A stretch of DNA of 64,000 nt from Granulicella sapmiensis (GTDB taxonomy: Bacteria; Acidobacteriota; Terriglobia; Terriglobales; Acidobacteriaceae): positions 124,001 to 188,000 of the forward strand of contig JAMFSR010000001.1 in NCBI GenBank assembly GCA_026225395.1. The letters are read 5' to 3'. Made by a program: the position numbers and the translations under genes. The notes below the pieces were generated by a model that did not search any database, was not told where the DNA came from, and was given only the letters and a program-made list of their open reading frames with translations. This document shows positions 19,108 through 28,363 of this stretch, one piece after another (the stretch's first letter is position 1; every line of letters starts with the position of its first letter).

Positions 19108-20294
19108 CGCACCTGCCCCTCAGTCAAACAATCGATCAAGTATTCGTTCTATCGAAGGCAGCGATCATGGGCCATATCCCTGCCCCGTTTCAGCCCATCG
19201 CTTCCGCCATCCTTTCCGTCGCACCCGTCCTCGTCGTCTTCCCTCTCCTTTTCGCGATCACCACCGTCCTCGAGCGCAAAGGCCTCGGACGCATGCAGAA
19301 CCGCTACGGCCCCAACCGCGTCGGTCCCTTCGGTTTTTCGCAGCCCATCGCAGACGGCATCAAATCGCTCACCAAAGAAGACGTCATCCCCCGCACAGCC
19401 GACCAGGTCGTCCACTTCCTCGCACCGCTGCTCCTGGTCCTCGCCGCATTCCTCGCCTACGCGGTCCTTCCCATCGGCCGCAACATGGTCATCGCGAACC
19501 TCAGCGCCGGCGTTCTCTTCTTTTTCGCCATCGGCTCCATGGTGGAGCTAGCCGTCTTCATGGCCGGCTGGTCCAGCCGCAGCAAATATTCGCTCCTCGG
19601 AGCCATGCGCGCTGTAGCCCAGATGATTAGCTACGAAATCCCGCTCGTCCTCTCAACCATCGTCGTCATCATGGCCACGGGCACGCTCTCCACCGTCGCC
19701 ATTGTCGACGCGCAAGCACGCTACATCGGCATCCTGCCCCACTGGTACGTCTTCACGCCTTGGGGCTTCTGCGGCTTCATCCTCTTCATGATCGCCGCCA
19801 CCGCCGAGTCCAACCGCTCGCCCTTCGACCTCCCCGAAGGCGAATCCGAAATCATCGCCGGCTACTACATCGAATACTCCGGCTTCAAGTTCGCCCTCTT
19901 CTTCCTCGGCGAATACCTCGGCATGTTCGCCACCTCCGGCCTCGCCATCACGCTCTTCCTCGGCGGCTGGTCCGCACCCCTTTCGTCCCTCACCTGGATT
20001 CCCTCATACCTCTGGTTCCTGCTCAAGCTGCTGGCCTTCATCGCCGCCTTCATCTGGGTCCGCGGCACATTCCCCCGCCTGCGCATGGACCAGCTCATGG
20101 CCTTCGCCTGGAAGTTCATGCTGCCCATGACCCTCCTCAACATCTTCGACGCCGCGGTCTGGCACCTGATGCCCCACAACATCCTGCGCTGGCTCGTCTG
20201 CATCGCCTTGCTCGCCATCCCCTGCTTGCTCCTCAACCTCAACCTCAAGCAACGCAAACAGCTTCAAATCCGCACCTACCGCTTCGCCGACTAG
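19104..20294 (+). CDS. nuoH: NADH-quinone oxidoreductase subunit H
   Basis: The 396-aa subunit has about eight to nine transmembrane helices and forms most of the quinone chamber floor. Typical blocks are ERKGLGRMQNRYGPNRVGP, the charged loop SSRSKYSLLGAMRAVAQMIS and ESNRSPFDLPEGESEIIAGY. The quinone-site acidic residues are present. The start overlaps the nuoI stop, and nuoJ follows 15 nt after the stop. Confidence 0.96.
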   Translation: MTHLPLSQTIDQVFVLSKAAIMGHIPAPFQPIASAILSVAPVLVVFPLLFAITTVLERKGLGRMQNRYGPNRVGPFGFSQPIADGIKSLTKEDVIPRTADQVVHFLAPLLLVLAAFLAYAVLPIGRNMVIANLSAGVLFFFAIGSMVELAVFMAGWSSRSKYSLLGAMRAVAQMISYEIPLVLSTIVVIMATGTLSTVAIVDAQARYIGILPHWYVFTPWGFCGFILFMIAATAESNRSPFDLPEGESEIIAGYYIEYSGFKFALFFLGEYLGMFATSGLAITLFLGGWSAPLSSLTWIPSYLWFLLKLLAFIAAFIWVRGTFPRLRMDQLMAFAWKFMLPMTLLNIFDAAVWHLMPHNILRWLVCIALLAIPCLLLNLNLKQRKQLQIRTYRFAD

Positions 20295-20309
20295 ACTTCG
20301 CCGACCAAC

Positions 20310-20807
20310 ATGCACGCCATCTTCTTCATCCTCGCCGCACTCACCATCACCGGAGCCTCCGCGGCGATGTGTCTGCGCAACCTCATCCACTGCGTCCTCG
20401 CGCTAACGCTCGGCTTCGTCGGCCTCGCCCTGCTCTATCTTTTTCTCGGCGCACAGTTCGTCAGCTTCACGCAGATCCTCGTCTATGTCGGCGCCGTCGC
20501 CATCCTCGCCGTCTTCGCCATCATGATGACGCGCAGCGCCGGTCCTCACCCGCAACCCGCGCTCTCTTCCTTCTGGATCACCGGCTGCATCACCGCCTTG
20601 GCCACCTTCGCCGTCCTCGCCTGGGCCATCATCCACAGCAACATCATCACGCCGACACCCGCTCAACCCGCTGTCTCCACCAACCAAATCGGCGACGCCC
20701 TCATGCACAGCTTCGCTCTCCCACTTGAAATCATGGGGCTGCTCCTCACCGCCGCGCTCATCGGCGCCGTCATCATCGCCATGCCGCAGAACAGGAGCAG
20801 CAAGTGA
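20310..20807 (+). CDS. nuoJ: NADH-quinone oxidoreductase subunit J
   Basis: The 165-aa product has five predicted membrane helices. The conserved third-helix motif FTQILVYVGAVAILAVFAIMM contains the Tyr and Gly residues that form the pi-bulge of complex I. The start is an ATG without a strong ribosome site, 15 nt after nuoH. It overlaps nuoK by 4 nt (GTGA), so translation of nuoK probably depends on nuoJ. Confidence 0.93.
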   Translation: MHAIFFILAALTITGASAAMCLRNLIHCVLALTLGFVGLALLYLFLGAQFVSFTQILVYVGAVAILAVFAIMMTRSAGPHPQPALSSFWITGCITALATFAVLAWAIIHSNIITPTPAQPAVSTNQIGDALMHSFALPLEIMGLLLTAALIGAVIIAMPQNRSSK

Positions 20808-21115
20808 CCCCACTCACCGGCTACCTTCTGCTCTCCTCGCTGCTCTTCTCCATCGGCCTCGCCGGCGCACTCACTCGCCGCAACGCCATCCTCGTCCTCA
20901 TCGGCATCGAGCTCATGCTGAACGCCGCCAACCTCAACTTCATCGCCTTCTGGCGCTACGGGCCACACCCGGAAGCACTCACCGGGATCCTCTTCACCAT
21001 CTTCTCCATCAGCATCGCCGCCGCCGAAGCCGCCGTAGGCCTCGGCATCATCCTCGCCGTCTACCGTCACCACAAGAACATCGACCTCAACCACCTCAAC
21101 ACCATGAAGGGCTAA
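20804..21115 (+). CDS. nuoK: NADH-quinone oxidoreductase subunit K
   Basis: The 103-aa product has three membrane helices with the conserved glutamates in the second (LIGIELMLNAANLNF) and third (AAAEAAVGLGIIL) helices that link the quinone site to the proton pumps. The GTG start overlaps the nuoJ stop. The length is standard. nuoL follows after 13 nt. Confidence 0.95.
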   Translation: MTPLTGYLLLSSLLFSIGLAGALTRRNAILVLIGIELMLNAANLNFIAFWRYGPHPEALTGILFTIFSISIAAAEAAVGLGIILAVYRHHKNIDLNHLNTMKG

Positions 21116-21128
21116 GCACCTAGAAGCA

Positions 21129-23222
21129 ATGACCTGGATTCTTCCCAACCTTTGGCTGATCCCCGCGCTGCCTATCCTCGCAGCGGGCATCATTGCCATC
21201 GCGAAGCAGCCTCACCGCAAGCTCGCCGCCTCACTCGCCATCGGATCCATGGCCGTTGCATTCCTGCTTTCCCTCGTCGCCTTCACCCACACGCTCTCCA
21301 TCAGCCACGGCGACAACATCAAGGAAGCCTTCAACCTCAACTGGTTTCAGTTCGGCAGCGACTGGGTCCGCATCGGCTGGCTCCTCAGCCCGCTCACCGT
21401 CGTCATGCTTCTGATGGTCACCTTCGTCGGCCTGCTCATCTTCATCTACAGCATCGGCTACATGGAGCACGACGAAAACTTCACACGCTTCTTCTGCTTC
21501 CTCGCACTTTTCGCCGGAGCCATGCTCGGCGTCATCATCTCCAACAGCCTTCTGCTTCTTTTCATGTACTGGGAGATCGTCGGCCTCACCTCTTACCTCC
21601 TCATCGGCTTCTGGTACGCGAACCCCGCTGCCGCAGCCGCAGCAAAGAAAGCCTTCCTCGTCACACGCATCGGCGACATCGGCCTCTTCCTCGGCATCGC
21701 CTGGCTCTACCACCAGACCGGCACTCTCCTCTTCTACGACAACGGCGCTGGCTGCCTTGAGCCCTCCGCACTCAACGCGCTCGTCTCCCACACCACCATC
21801 CTCGGCCTCACCGTATCCACCGGCATCGGTATCCTCATCTTCTGCGGTGCAGCCGGAAAGTCCGGCCAGTTCCCACTCCATGTCTGGCTACCCGACGCCA
21901 TGGAAGGCCCCACTCCCGTCAGCGCCCTCATCCACGCCGCCACCATGGTCGCCGCCGGAGTCTTCCTCATCGCGCGCGTCTACCCGCTCATGAGCGCGCA
22001 GGTCGCCAACGTACTAACGCCTTCCATCGCGCTGCAGGTCGTCACCTGGATCGGTGCGTTCACCGCTCTCTTCGGCGCGCTTATCGCCGTCGCGCAGTTC
22101 GATATCAAACGCATCCTCGCCTACTCCACCATCTCGCAGCTCGGTTACATGATGATGGGTCTCGGCGTCGGCGGCGTTCCCGTCGGCATGTTCCATCTCA
22201 TCACGCACGCCTTCTTCAAAGCGTTGCTCTTCCTCGGCGCAGGCTCCGTTATCCACGGCTCCAACGGCGAGCAGGACATCCGCCACATGGGCGGCCTGCG
22301 CCGCTTCATGCCGCTCACCTTCGCCACCTACGCCGTCGGCATGCTCGCACTCTGCGGCTTCCCACTCTTCTTCTCTGGCTTCTGGAGCAAAGACGAAATC
22401 CTCCACGCCGCCTACGACTGGCCACTCTCGCACACGCCGTTTTACATGGGAGCCATCGGCGCGCTCCTCACCGCCTTCTACATGACGCGGCAGATCTGCT
22501 ACGTCTTCGCCGCCGCCTCACGCAGGCCGCTTCCCACGCATTCCTTCCTGCATGACGACTACGACTCCGCCGCCGCGCACCACGACGGCCCTCCGCACGA
22601 GAGTCCGTCCGTCATGACCGTCCCGCTCATCATCCTCGCCGTCAGCACCATACTTCTCGGCTTCATCGGTGCGCCCTCGTGGCCATGGTTCCAGGACTTC
22701 CTCCAGGACAAACACGCCGCCCTCAACATCCACGCCTTCAGCGGCAACGGCATCGTTCCCGTCATGCTCTCGTCCTCCGCGCTGGTCTTCATCGGCCTCA
22801 CGTTCGGCTGGATGCTCTACGGCCGCAAGATCACCCACGCCGAGCAACCCGACGCTCTGCAGCAAATCGAGCCACACACATTCTCCCTGCTCCATCGCGC
22901 TTTCTATATCGACGCGCTCTACGCCCACACCATCGTCCCCCTCAACACACTGCTCTCGCACATCGCCGACAAGCTCGACCGCTGGTTCTTCAACACCATC
23001 GTGCAGGCCATCTCCTACCTGGTCCTCGGCGTTGCTTACACGGACAACTTCGTCGACACATACTTCGTCAACGGAGGCTTCAATGCAGGTTGCGCCACAG
23101 TCTCCGTCAGCGCAAGAGTGCTCGCCTTCCTCCAGCGCGGCCGCATCCAAAGCTATCTTCGCTACGTAGGCCTCGCATTCGCCCTCGCTGCCGCGCTCCT
23201 GCTCTGGAGGGCCAAAGCATAA
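21129..23222 (+). CDS. nuoL: NADH-quinone oxidoreductase subunit L with extended lateral arm
   Basis: The 697-aa product is the distal antiporter-like pump. Key residues are present: the TM5 glutamate in MYWEIVGLTSYLLIGFW, the TM7 lysine in GAAGKSGQFPLHVWLPDA, and the TM8-side PTPVSALIHAATMV block. The protein is about 80 residues longer than E. coli NuoL. Part of the excess is a His/Asp-rich loop (about 475-500: HDDYDSAAAHHDGPPHE). Part is in the C-terminal arm from FYIDALYAHTI to YLRYVG, roughly 30 residues longer than I recall for the E. coli lateral helix. An elongated arm is what is needed to span an additional NuoM subunit, which this operon encodes. The stop overlaps the nuoM start (TAATG). 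Confidence 0.95.
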   Translation: MTWILPNLWLIPALPILAAGIIAIAKQPHRKLAASLAIGSMAVAFLLSLVAFTHTLSISHGDNIKEAFNLNWFQFGSDWVRIGWLLSPLTVVMLLMVTFVGLLIFIYSIGYMEHDENFTRFFCFLALFAGAMLGVIISNSLLLLFMYWEIVGLTSYLLIGFWYANPAAAAAAKKAFLVTRIGDIGLFLGIAWLYHQTGTLLFYDNGAGCLEPSALNALVSHTTILGLTVSTGIGILIFCGAAGKSGQFPLHVWLPDAMEGPTPVSALIHAATMVAAGVFLIARVYPLMSAQVANVLTPSIALQVVTWIGAFTALFGALIAVAQFDIKRILAYSTISQLGYMMMGLGVGGVPVGMFHLITHAFFKALLFLGAGSVIHGSNGEQDIRHMGGLRRFMPLTFATYAVGMLALCGFPLFFSGFWSKDEILHAAYDWPLSHTPFYMGAIGALLTAFYMTRQICYVFAAASRRPLPTHSFLHDDYDSAAAHHDGPPHESPSVMTVPLIILAVSTILLGFIGAPSWPWFQDFLQDKHAALNIHAFSGNGIVPVMLSSSALVFIGLTFGWMLYGRKITHAEQPDALQQIEPHTFSLLHRAFYIDALYAHTIVPLNTLLSHIADKLDRWFFNTIVQAISYLVLGVAYTDNFVDTYFVNGGFNAGCATVSVSARVLAFLQRGRIQSYLRYVGLAFALAAALLLWRAKA

Positions 23223-24766
23223 TGCCCTTCCTCTCCATCCTTACCGCGCTCCCGGTCGTCGGCGCCATCCTCGTTGCACTCACCGCACGCAACCCCAGAT
23301 TCGCGCGCATCCTTGCCCTCGCCTTCAGTCTCGCTGCTCTCGCACTCACCATCACCCTCGCACTCCACTTCGACCGCACCTCCGTCGCGCTGCAATTTCA
23401 AGAACGCCACGCCTGGAATCCCGCTCTCAGCATCGAGTATCGCCTCGCCATCGATGGCCTCGGCCTCCTCATGCTCCTGCTCTCCGCCATCGTCGTCCCC
23501 ATCGGCATCGCCGCTTCATGGCATGTGGAAGACCGCGCCTCGCTCTACTTCGCACTCGTTCTCCTTCTTCAGTCCTGCCTCTTCGGCGCATTCACCGCAC
23601 TCAACTTCATTCACTGGTTCACCTTCTGGGAACTCAGCATCATCCCCGCCTTCTTCCTCATCAAGCTCTGGGGAGGTCCGCGCCGTACCGCTGCAGCCAC
23701 ACAGTTCCTCGTCTACACCATGGTCGGCAGCATCGCCATGCTGCTCAGCTTCATCGCCATCTTCATCGCCACGCACAGCTTTGACTTCATCGAGCTTGCC
23801 CACCTCACGCAAACTGACCAGCTCATGCCCTCCGTCGTCTCTACGTTCGGAACGCACCGCTTCCTCACCCAACATCTCGCACTTCTAATCTTCGCCGGAG
23901 CCTTCCTCGGCTTCGCCGTAAAAGTTCCGCTCATCCCCTTCCATACCTGGCTGCCGTCCGCATACTCCGAAGCCCCCAGCGGCACCACCGCCATCCTCAC
24001 CGGCGCCATGTCGAAGATGGGCATCTACGGCTTCCTCCGCGTTCTGCTCCCCATCTTCTGGCCGCAGATGCAAACCATTCTCACGCCTTTGCTCTGGCTG
24101 GCCGTCGCCACCATCGTTCTCTCCGCATACTCCGCGCTCGCCCAAACGGACCTCAAGCGCATCTTTGCTTACTCCTCCATCAACCATCTCGGCTACTGCC
24201 TGCTCGCAATCTTCGCCGCGGCAAAGTTCATCGGCGGCGATACCTCCCTCACCCCTGAAAAATACGCCGCCATCAATGGCGCCATGCTCCAGAGCTTCAA
24301 CCACGGCCTCACCGCCGCCACTATCTTCTGGTTCATCGCCTTGCTCGAAAAGCGCAGCGGCGGCCTGCGCAATCTTCACGACTTCGGTGGCCTCCGCAAA
24401 GTCGCTCCCGTCTTCACCGGACTCATGGGCATCGCACTCTTCTCGTCGCTCGGCCTCCCCGGTCTCAACGGCTTCATCGGCGAGTTCCTCATCTTCAAAG
24501 GTTCTTTCCCTCTCGTCACCTGGGCCACATCGCTTTCCGCCATCGGCCTCATGATCACCGCCATCTTCATCCTCGGCATCCTGCAGAAAGTCTTCTCCGG
24601 CCCGCTCCACGAAAAGTGGACCGCATTCCCCGACCTCACCACCGGCGAACGCCTCGCTCTAGCGCCCGCCATCGCCTTACTCTTCGTCTTCGGCCTTTAC
24701 CCGCAGATTCTCATCGCACTCTTCGACACCACAACAATGCAGCTCGTGAACCAACTTAAGTTCTAA
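23222..24766 (+). CDS. nuoM: NADH-quinone oxidoreductase subunit M, first copy
   Basis: From the ATG overlapping the nuoL stop the product is 514 aa with about 14 membrane helices. The proton-path residues of NuoM are all visible: Glu in FWELSIIPAFFLIKLWG (TM5), Lys in GFAVKVPLIPFHTWLP (TM7), Lys in SKMGIYGFLRVLLP (TM8) and Glu in FIGEFLIFKGSF (TM12). The long frame extending upstream to 22679 lies in nuoL and is a shadow. A second NuoM gene follows after 10 nt; this copy is the more canonical. Confidence 0.94.
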   Translation: MPFLSILTALPVVGAILVALTARNPRFARILALAFSLAALALTITLALHFDRTSVALQFQERHAWNPALSIEYRLAIDGLGLLMLLLSAIVVPIGIAASWHVEDRASLYFALVLLLQSCLFGAFTALNFIHWFTFWELSIIPAFFLIKLWGGPRRTAAATQFLVYTMVGSIAMLLSFIAIFIATHSFDFIELAHLTQTDQLMPSVVSTFGTHRFLTQHLALLIFAGAFLGFAVKVPLIPFHTWLPSAYSEAPSGTTAILTGAMSKMGIYGFLRVLLPIFWPQMQTILTPLLWLAVATIVLSAYSALAQTDLKRIFAYSSINHLGYCLLAIFAAAKFIGGDTSLTPEKYAAINGAMLQSFNHGLTAATIFWFIALLEKRSGGLRNLHDFGGLRKVAPVFTGLMGIALFSSLGLPGLNGFIGEFLIFKGSFPLVTWATSLSAIGLMITAIFILGILQKVFSGPLHEKWTAFPDLTTGERLALAPAIALLFVFGLYPQILIALFDTTTMQLVNQLKF

Positions 24767-24776
24767 CCGCTAACCA

Positions 24777-26315
24777 ATGCTCGCGTGGACGATCTACATC
24801 TCGTTTCTGGCCGCTCTCCTCCTGTTGCTGCTGCCGAAAAACAACGCCGCCGCCGCGCGCCTGCTCGCGCTGCTCGCGGCCATTGCCGGTTTCGCCGTCG
24901 CCCTCACCGCCTTCATCCATCACCGCACCGGTGAACTCCTCACCATCGCGCGCATCCCATGGATTCCCTCCCTGGGCATCGAATACCATCTCGCCGCCGA
25001 CGGCATCAGCCTTTGCCTCGTTCTTCTCACCGGCATCGTAGCCATCGCCGGCATCCTCTTCTCCTGGAACATCCAGCACCGCACCAAAGAGTTCTTCGCC
25101 TTCTATCTCCTCCTCATCGGCTCCGTTTACGGAGTCTTCCTCAGCTACGATCTCTTCCTCCTCTTCGTCTTCTACGAAATCGTCATCATCCCCAAGTACT
25201 TCCTCATCGCCATCTGGGGCTCAACCCGCAAGGAGTACGGCGCGATGAAGCTCGCCCTCTACTCCTTCGTCGGCTCCGCCATGGTTCTCGTCGGTCTCAT
25301 CGCCGCCTACGTCGCCTCCGGCCTGCACACCATGTCGCTCACCGGACTCGCGCAGGCGCACTTCTCCCAGCACTTCCAGTTGATGGCCTTCCCTCTGGTC
25401 TTCGTCGGCTTCGCCATCCTCGCCGGCCTCTGGCCGTTCCACACATGGGCGCCCACCGGCCACGTCGCCGCGCCCACGGTCGCCTCCATGCTCCTCGCCG
25501 GAGTCGTCATGAAGCTCGGCGCATATGGCTGCCTTCGCATAGCCATGACCCTCTTCCCGCTGGGTCTGTCGCCCTGGGGTTTCCACATCCTCGGCTTCGG
25601 CTCCTGGCGCGATGTCTTCGCCATCCTCGCTATCATCGGCATCGTCTACGGCGCATCCGTCGCCCTCGTGCAAAAAGACTTCAAGTTCGTCATCGGTTAC
25701 TCCAGCGTCAGCCACATGGGCTTCATCCTCCTCGGCCTCATGACGCTCAACCAGATCGGCCTCTCCGGCGCAATCATCCAGATGGTTTCGCACGGCATCC
25801 TCGCCGGCCTGCTCTTCGCCACCGTCGGTCGCATGGTCTACGACCGCACCCACACTCGCGACCTCAAAACCCTCGGCCCGATGAACCTCAACAAGGCCAT
25901 TCCCTTCGCGGCAATCACCTTTGTCATCGCCGGCATGGCCAGCATGGGCCTTCCCGGCTTCAGCGGCTTCGTAGCGGAGCTGATGATTCTCATCGGCGCA
26001 TGGCGCACCTTCCCCATCCTCGCCCTCTGCGTAGGCCTTGGCATCCTCATCGGCATCGTCTACGTCTGGCGCGCGATGCAAAAAGCCTTCTTCGCAGAAC
26101 CCACGCACACAAGCACCGTCGCACACCATGAAGCAAACGGCCACCACGCTTCCGAGGCCCTCCCTCCCATCACACTCCCCGAACGCCTTGGCGCCATCCT
26201 CCTCATCGCCACCAGCGTCACCATCGGCATCTATCCGCAGATTCTTCTCAAGCTCATCGTCCCGGCTTTCAACTCGCCGCTTTTTGACGGCATCCGCAGA
26301 GGGAGCTGGCAATGA
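24777..26315 (+). CDS. nuoM: NADH-quinone oxidoreductase subunit M, second copy (TM7 lysine missing)
   Basis: The 512-aa antiporter-like subunit is clearly a NuoM, with FYEIVIIPKYFLIAIWG (TM5 Glu), VVMKLGAYGCLRIAM (TM8 Lys), VQKDFKFVIGYSSVSHMGF, and FVAELMILIGAW (TM12 Glu). The TM7 segment reads GFAILAGLWPFHTWAP where the first copy reads GFAVKVPLIPFHTWLP, so the central lysine (K234 in E. coli NuoM) is replaced by Leu. The two copies are strongly diverged, so this is not a recent duplication. A His-rich loop (about 445-460, VAHHEANGHHASEA) parallels the one in NuoL. It overlaps nuoN by 4 nt. Confidence 0.93.
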   Translation: MLAWTIYISFLAALLLLLLPKNNAAAARLLALLAAIAGFAVALTAFIHHRTGELLTIARIPWIPSLGIEYHLAADGISLCLVLLTGIVAIAGILFSWNIQHRTKEFFAFYLLLIGSVYGVFLSYDLFLLFVFYEIVIIPKYFLIAIWGSTRKEYGAMKLALYSFVGSAMVLVGLIAAYVASGLHTMSLTGLAQAHFSQHFQLMAFPLVFVGFAILAGLWPFHTWAPTGHVAAPTVASMLLAGVVMKLGAYGCLRIAMTLFPLGLSPWGFHILGFGSWRDVFAILAIIGIVYGASVALVQKDFKFVIGYSSVSHMGFILLGLMTLNQIGLSGAIIQMVSHGILAGLLFATVGRMVYDRTHTRDLKTLGPMNLNKAIPFAAITFVIAGMASMGLPGFSGFVAELMILIGAWRTFPILALCVGLGILIGIVYVWRAMQKAFFAEPTHTSTVAHHEANGHHASEALPPITLPERLGAILLIATSVTIGIYPQILLKLIVPAFNSPLFDGIRRGSWQ

Positions 26316-27769
26316 CCTACACCCACCTTCTCCGTCTCGCGCTTCCCGAAGTCATCATCGTCATCACCTCGGTGATCGTCCTCGGAGTCGATCTCTTCAT
26401 CCTTCGCGGCAGTACGATAAAAGCCCGCTTCACCGCAGCCTCTCTCATCGCAACGCTAGGCTGCGCCGCGGCCATCTTCGATCTCGTCTACGCACCGCAA
26501 CAAGCCATCCTCCTCAACGGAGTCTTCCTCTCCACTCCGCTCATCAACACCGTCCAAATCATCCTTCTCGCCCTGAGCATTCTTACTCTCCTGCTCTCCA
26601 GCGAATCCACCTTCACCGATCACGTCGGCGAGTTCGTCACGCTCATCCTCTTCGCCACCATCGGCATGATGTTCCTCGTGGCAACTCAGGACCTTCTCAT
26701 CCTCTTCCTTTCGCTCGAACTCCTCAGCCTCTCGCTCTACATCCTCACCGCCTTCAACAAGCACAGCCCGCGATCTTCGGAAGCCGCGCTCAAATACTTC
26801 CTCTTCGGCGCCATGTCCGCCGCCTTTCTCCTCTTCGGCTTCAGCCTCTTCTACGGCCTCGCGAACTCCACCAGCTTCACGCAGATAGCCGCCGCGATCC
26901 AGGCCTCCCCGCTCAATCCGCTTGTCATCATCGCCATCGTCACCACCCTCGTCGGCTTCGGCTTCAAAGTAGCCGCCGTCCCCTTCCATTTCTGGGCACC
27001 CGACGTCTACCAGGCCGCGCCCATTCCGGCCGCAACCTTGATCGCCTCCAGCTCCAAGGTCGCCAGTTTCTTTATCTTCTTTGAATTCATGGCGATAGCC
27101 CTAAACGGCACCTCCGGCGCAGCCTCCTGGCATCCCTTCGCGTCCGGCCTCCACTTCGCCGCCGGCTGGACTCCCGTCCTCGCCCTCATCGCCGCCGCGT
27201 CCATGATCCTCGGCAATCTCGTAGCCATCCGCCAAACCAGCGTCCGCCGCCTGCTTGCCTACTCCGCCATCGCACACGCCGGCTACATGCTCCTCGCCAT
27301 CGTCGCGCACACCCCGCAGAGCCTCTCGGCGCTCGTTTACTACGTCACCACCTACGCGCTCACAACCATCGGTGCCTTCGCCATCGTCGGCGTCGTAGAG
27401 CAACAAACCAGCAGCGACGATCTCTCCAGCTTCAACGGCCTCAGCCGCCGAGCCCCTATCCTCTCCGCTTGCCTTTTCGTCTTCATGCTTTCGCTCGCCG
27501 GAATTCCACCCCTCGCCGGCTTCTTCGGAAAGTTCTTCCTGTTCGTCGCCGTAGTCTCCACCCCCGGCCTCGTCTGGCTGGTCATCCTCGCCATCGCCGG
27601 CAGCGCCGTCTCCCTCTTCTACTACCTCCAGGTCCTCAAACGCGCCTACGTCACCAACCCCGACGACGACACCCCGTTCAGAACCCCACCCTTCACCCAA
27701 CTGATCATCGTCCTGCTGGCCGCCTCAGTCATCCTCTTCGGCTGCGTCCCCAACCTTCTGATCCACTGA
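26312..27769 (+). CDS. nuoN: NADH-quinone oxidoreductase subunit N
   Basis: The 485-aa third type of antiporter-like subunit is the last gene of the operon. It has the TM5 glutamate in LFLSLELLSLSLYILTAF, the TM7 lysine in GFGFKVAAVPFHFWAPDVYQ, and the C-terminal SLAGIPPLAGFFGKFFLF block whose lysine replaces the NuoM glutamate. The ATG overlaps the preceding stop. The 120 nt after it are A/C-rich and contain no obvious hairpin terminator. Confidence 0.95.
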   Translation: MTYTHLLRLALPEVIIVITSVIVLGVDLFILRGSTIKARFTAASLIATLGCAAAIFDLVYAPQQAILLNGVFLSTPLINTVQIILLALSILTLLLSSESTFTDHVGEFVTLILFATIGMMFLVATQDLLILFLSLELLSLSLYILTAFNKHSPRSSEAALKYFLFGAMSAAFLLFGFSLFYGLANSTSFTQIAAAIQASPLNPLVIIAIVTTLVGFGFKVAAVPFHFWAPDVYQAAPIPAATLIASSSKVASFFIFFEFMAIALNGTSGAASWHPFASGLHFAAGWTPVLALIAAASMILGNLVAIRQTSVRRLLAYSAIAHAGYMLLAIVAHTPQSLSALVYYVTTYALTTIGAFAIVGVVEQQTSSDDLSSFNGLSRRAPILSACLFVFMLSLAGIPPLAGFFGKFFLFVAVVSTPGLVWLVILAIAGSAVSLFYYLQVLKRAYVTNPDDDTPFRTPPFTQLIIVLLAASVILFGCVPNLLIH

Positions 27770-27892
27770 AAAAGCACCACAGCAGCTCCACAAACCCACC
27801 ACAATCGTCCACGCAATCAACCACGGAAAAACCAGAAATTTCCCTGTCTTATTAAGACTTTGGTAGACTTCCCGCCACAACGGAGAAGCCCC

Positions 27893-28213
27893 ATGACATC
27901 TCTCGAACTAACAGAAATCGTCGACCAACGCATGGCTGATCCCGCAGTTCTAGGACGTTTAGCCTGCAATCTTCGCAGCAGCGACCTCATCGAGCAACGC
28001 CATCACGACGACCGCAAACTAAGCCTCGTTTGGCATGACAAAGGAGATTCCTGGCGCTGCTGCATTTACTCCAGCGAGAAGCGAGAACGCCTCATCGCAC
28101 AGGTCGACATCGCCGAAAATACCACCGTTCGTGTCGAATCCTATGAACCCTGCCGGATCACCATCTCCCCGGAAGACGGCATCCTTTGCCTCACTCGTTA
28201 CAGGCTGCTTTAG
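27893..28213 (+). CDS. Small uncharacterised protein
   Basis: The 106-aa product starts at an ATG with a good ribosome site (cggagaagcc), preferred over a GTG start 33 nt upstream. It is hydrophilic and probably cytosolic, with no signal peptide. It has a predicted helical N-terminus (SLELTEIVDQRMADPAVLGRL), then strands LSLVWHDKGDSWRCCIYSS, and ends in ILCLTRYRLL. I recognise no family. It lies 123 nt after nuoN on the same strand with its own ribosome site, so it may be separately transcribed. Confidence 0.5.
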   Translation: MTSLELTEIVDQRMADPAVLGRLACNLRSSDLIEQRHHDDRKLSLVWHDKGDSWRCCIYSSEKRERLIAQVDIAENTTVRVESYEPCRITISPEDGILCLTRYRLL

Positions 28214-28252
28214 TTCTTAAGGCACGAATACAGTGCGATTCTCTTAAAATTT

Positions 28253-28278
28253 ACCGAAGCCATCTGCTGAACTTCGGT
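28253..28278. terminator. Hairpin between convergent genes
   Basis: ACCGAAG and CTTCGGT form a 7-bp stem with a 12-nt loop. Read on the minus strand it is followed by aaatttta, so it could end transcription of the secreted-protein gene at 28364. On the plus strand it has no T run. It lies between the convergent ends of the genes at 28213 and 28364. Confidence 0.4.
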
Positions 28279-28363
28279 CCTATCTGCAAATGTGACGCCA
28301 ACGCTCTCAACCGGCGCGTTTGTCTAGGGCCGCCGCTATGAGCACACATAAAACATGGGGAGG

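Noticed and set aside
18884..26312. Several long alternative frames in the nuo operon (for example plus 19760-20728 and 24959-26131, minus 25221-26312)
   Set aside because: The translations are Arg/His/Pro- or Glu/Asp-rich mirrors of membrane-protein codons and overlap genes with clear nuo motifs.
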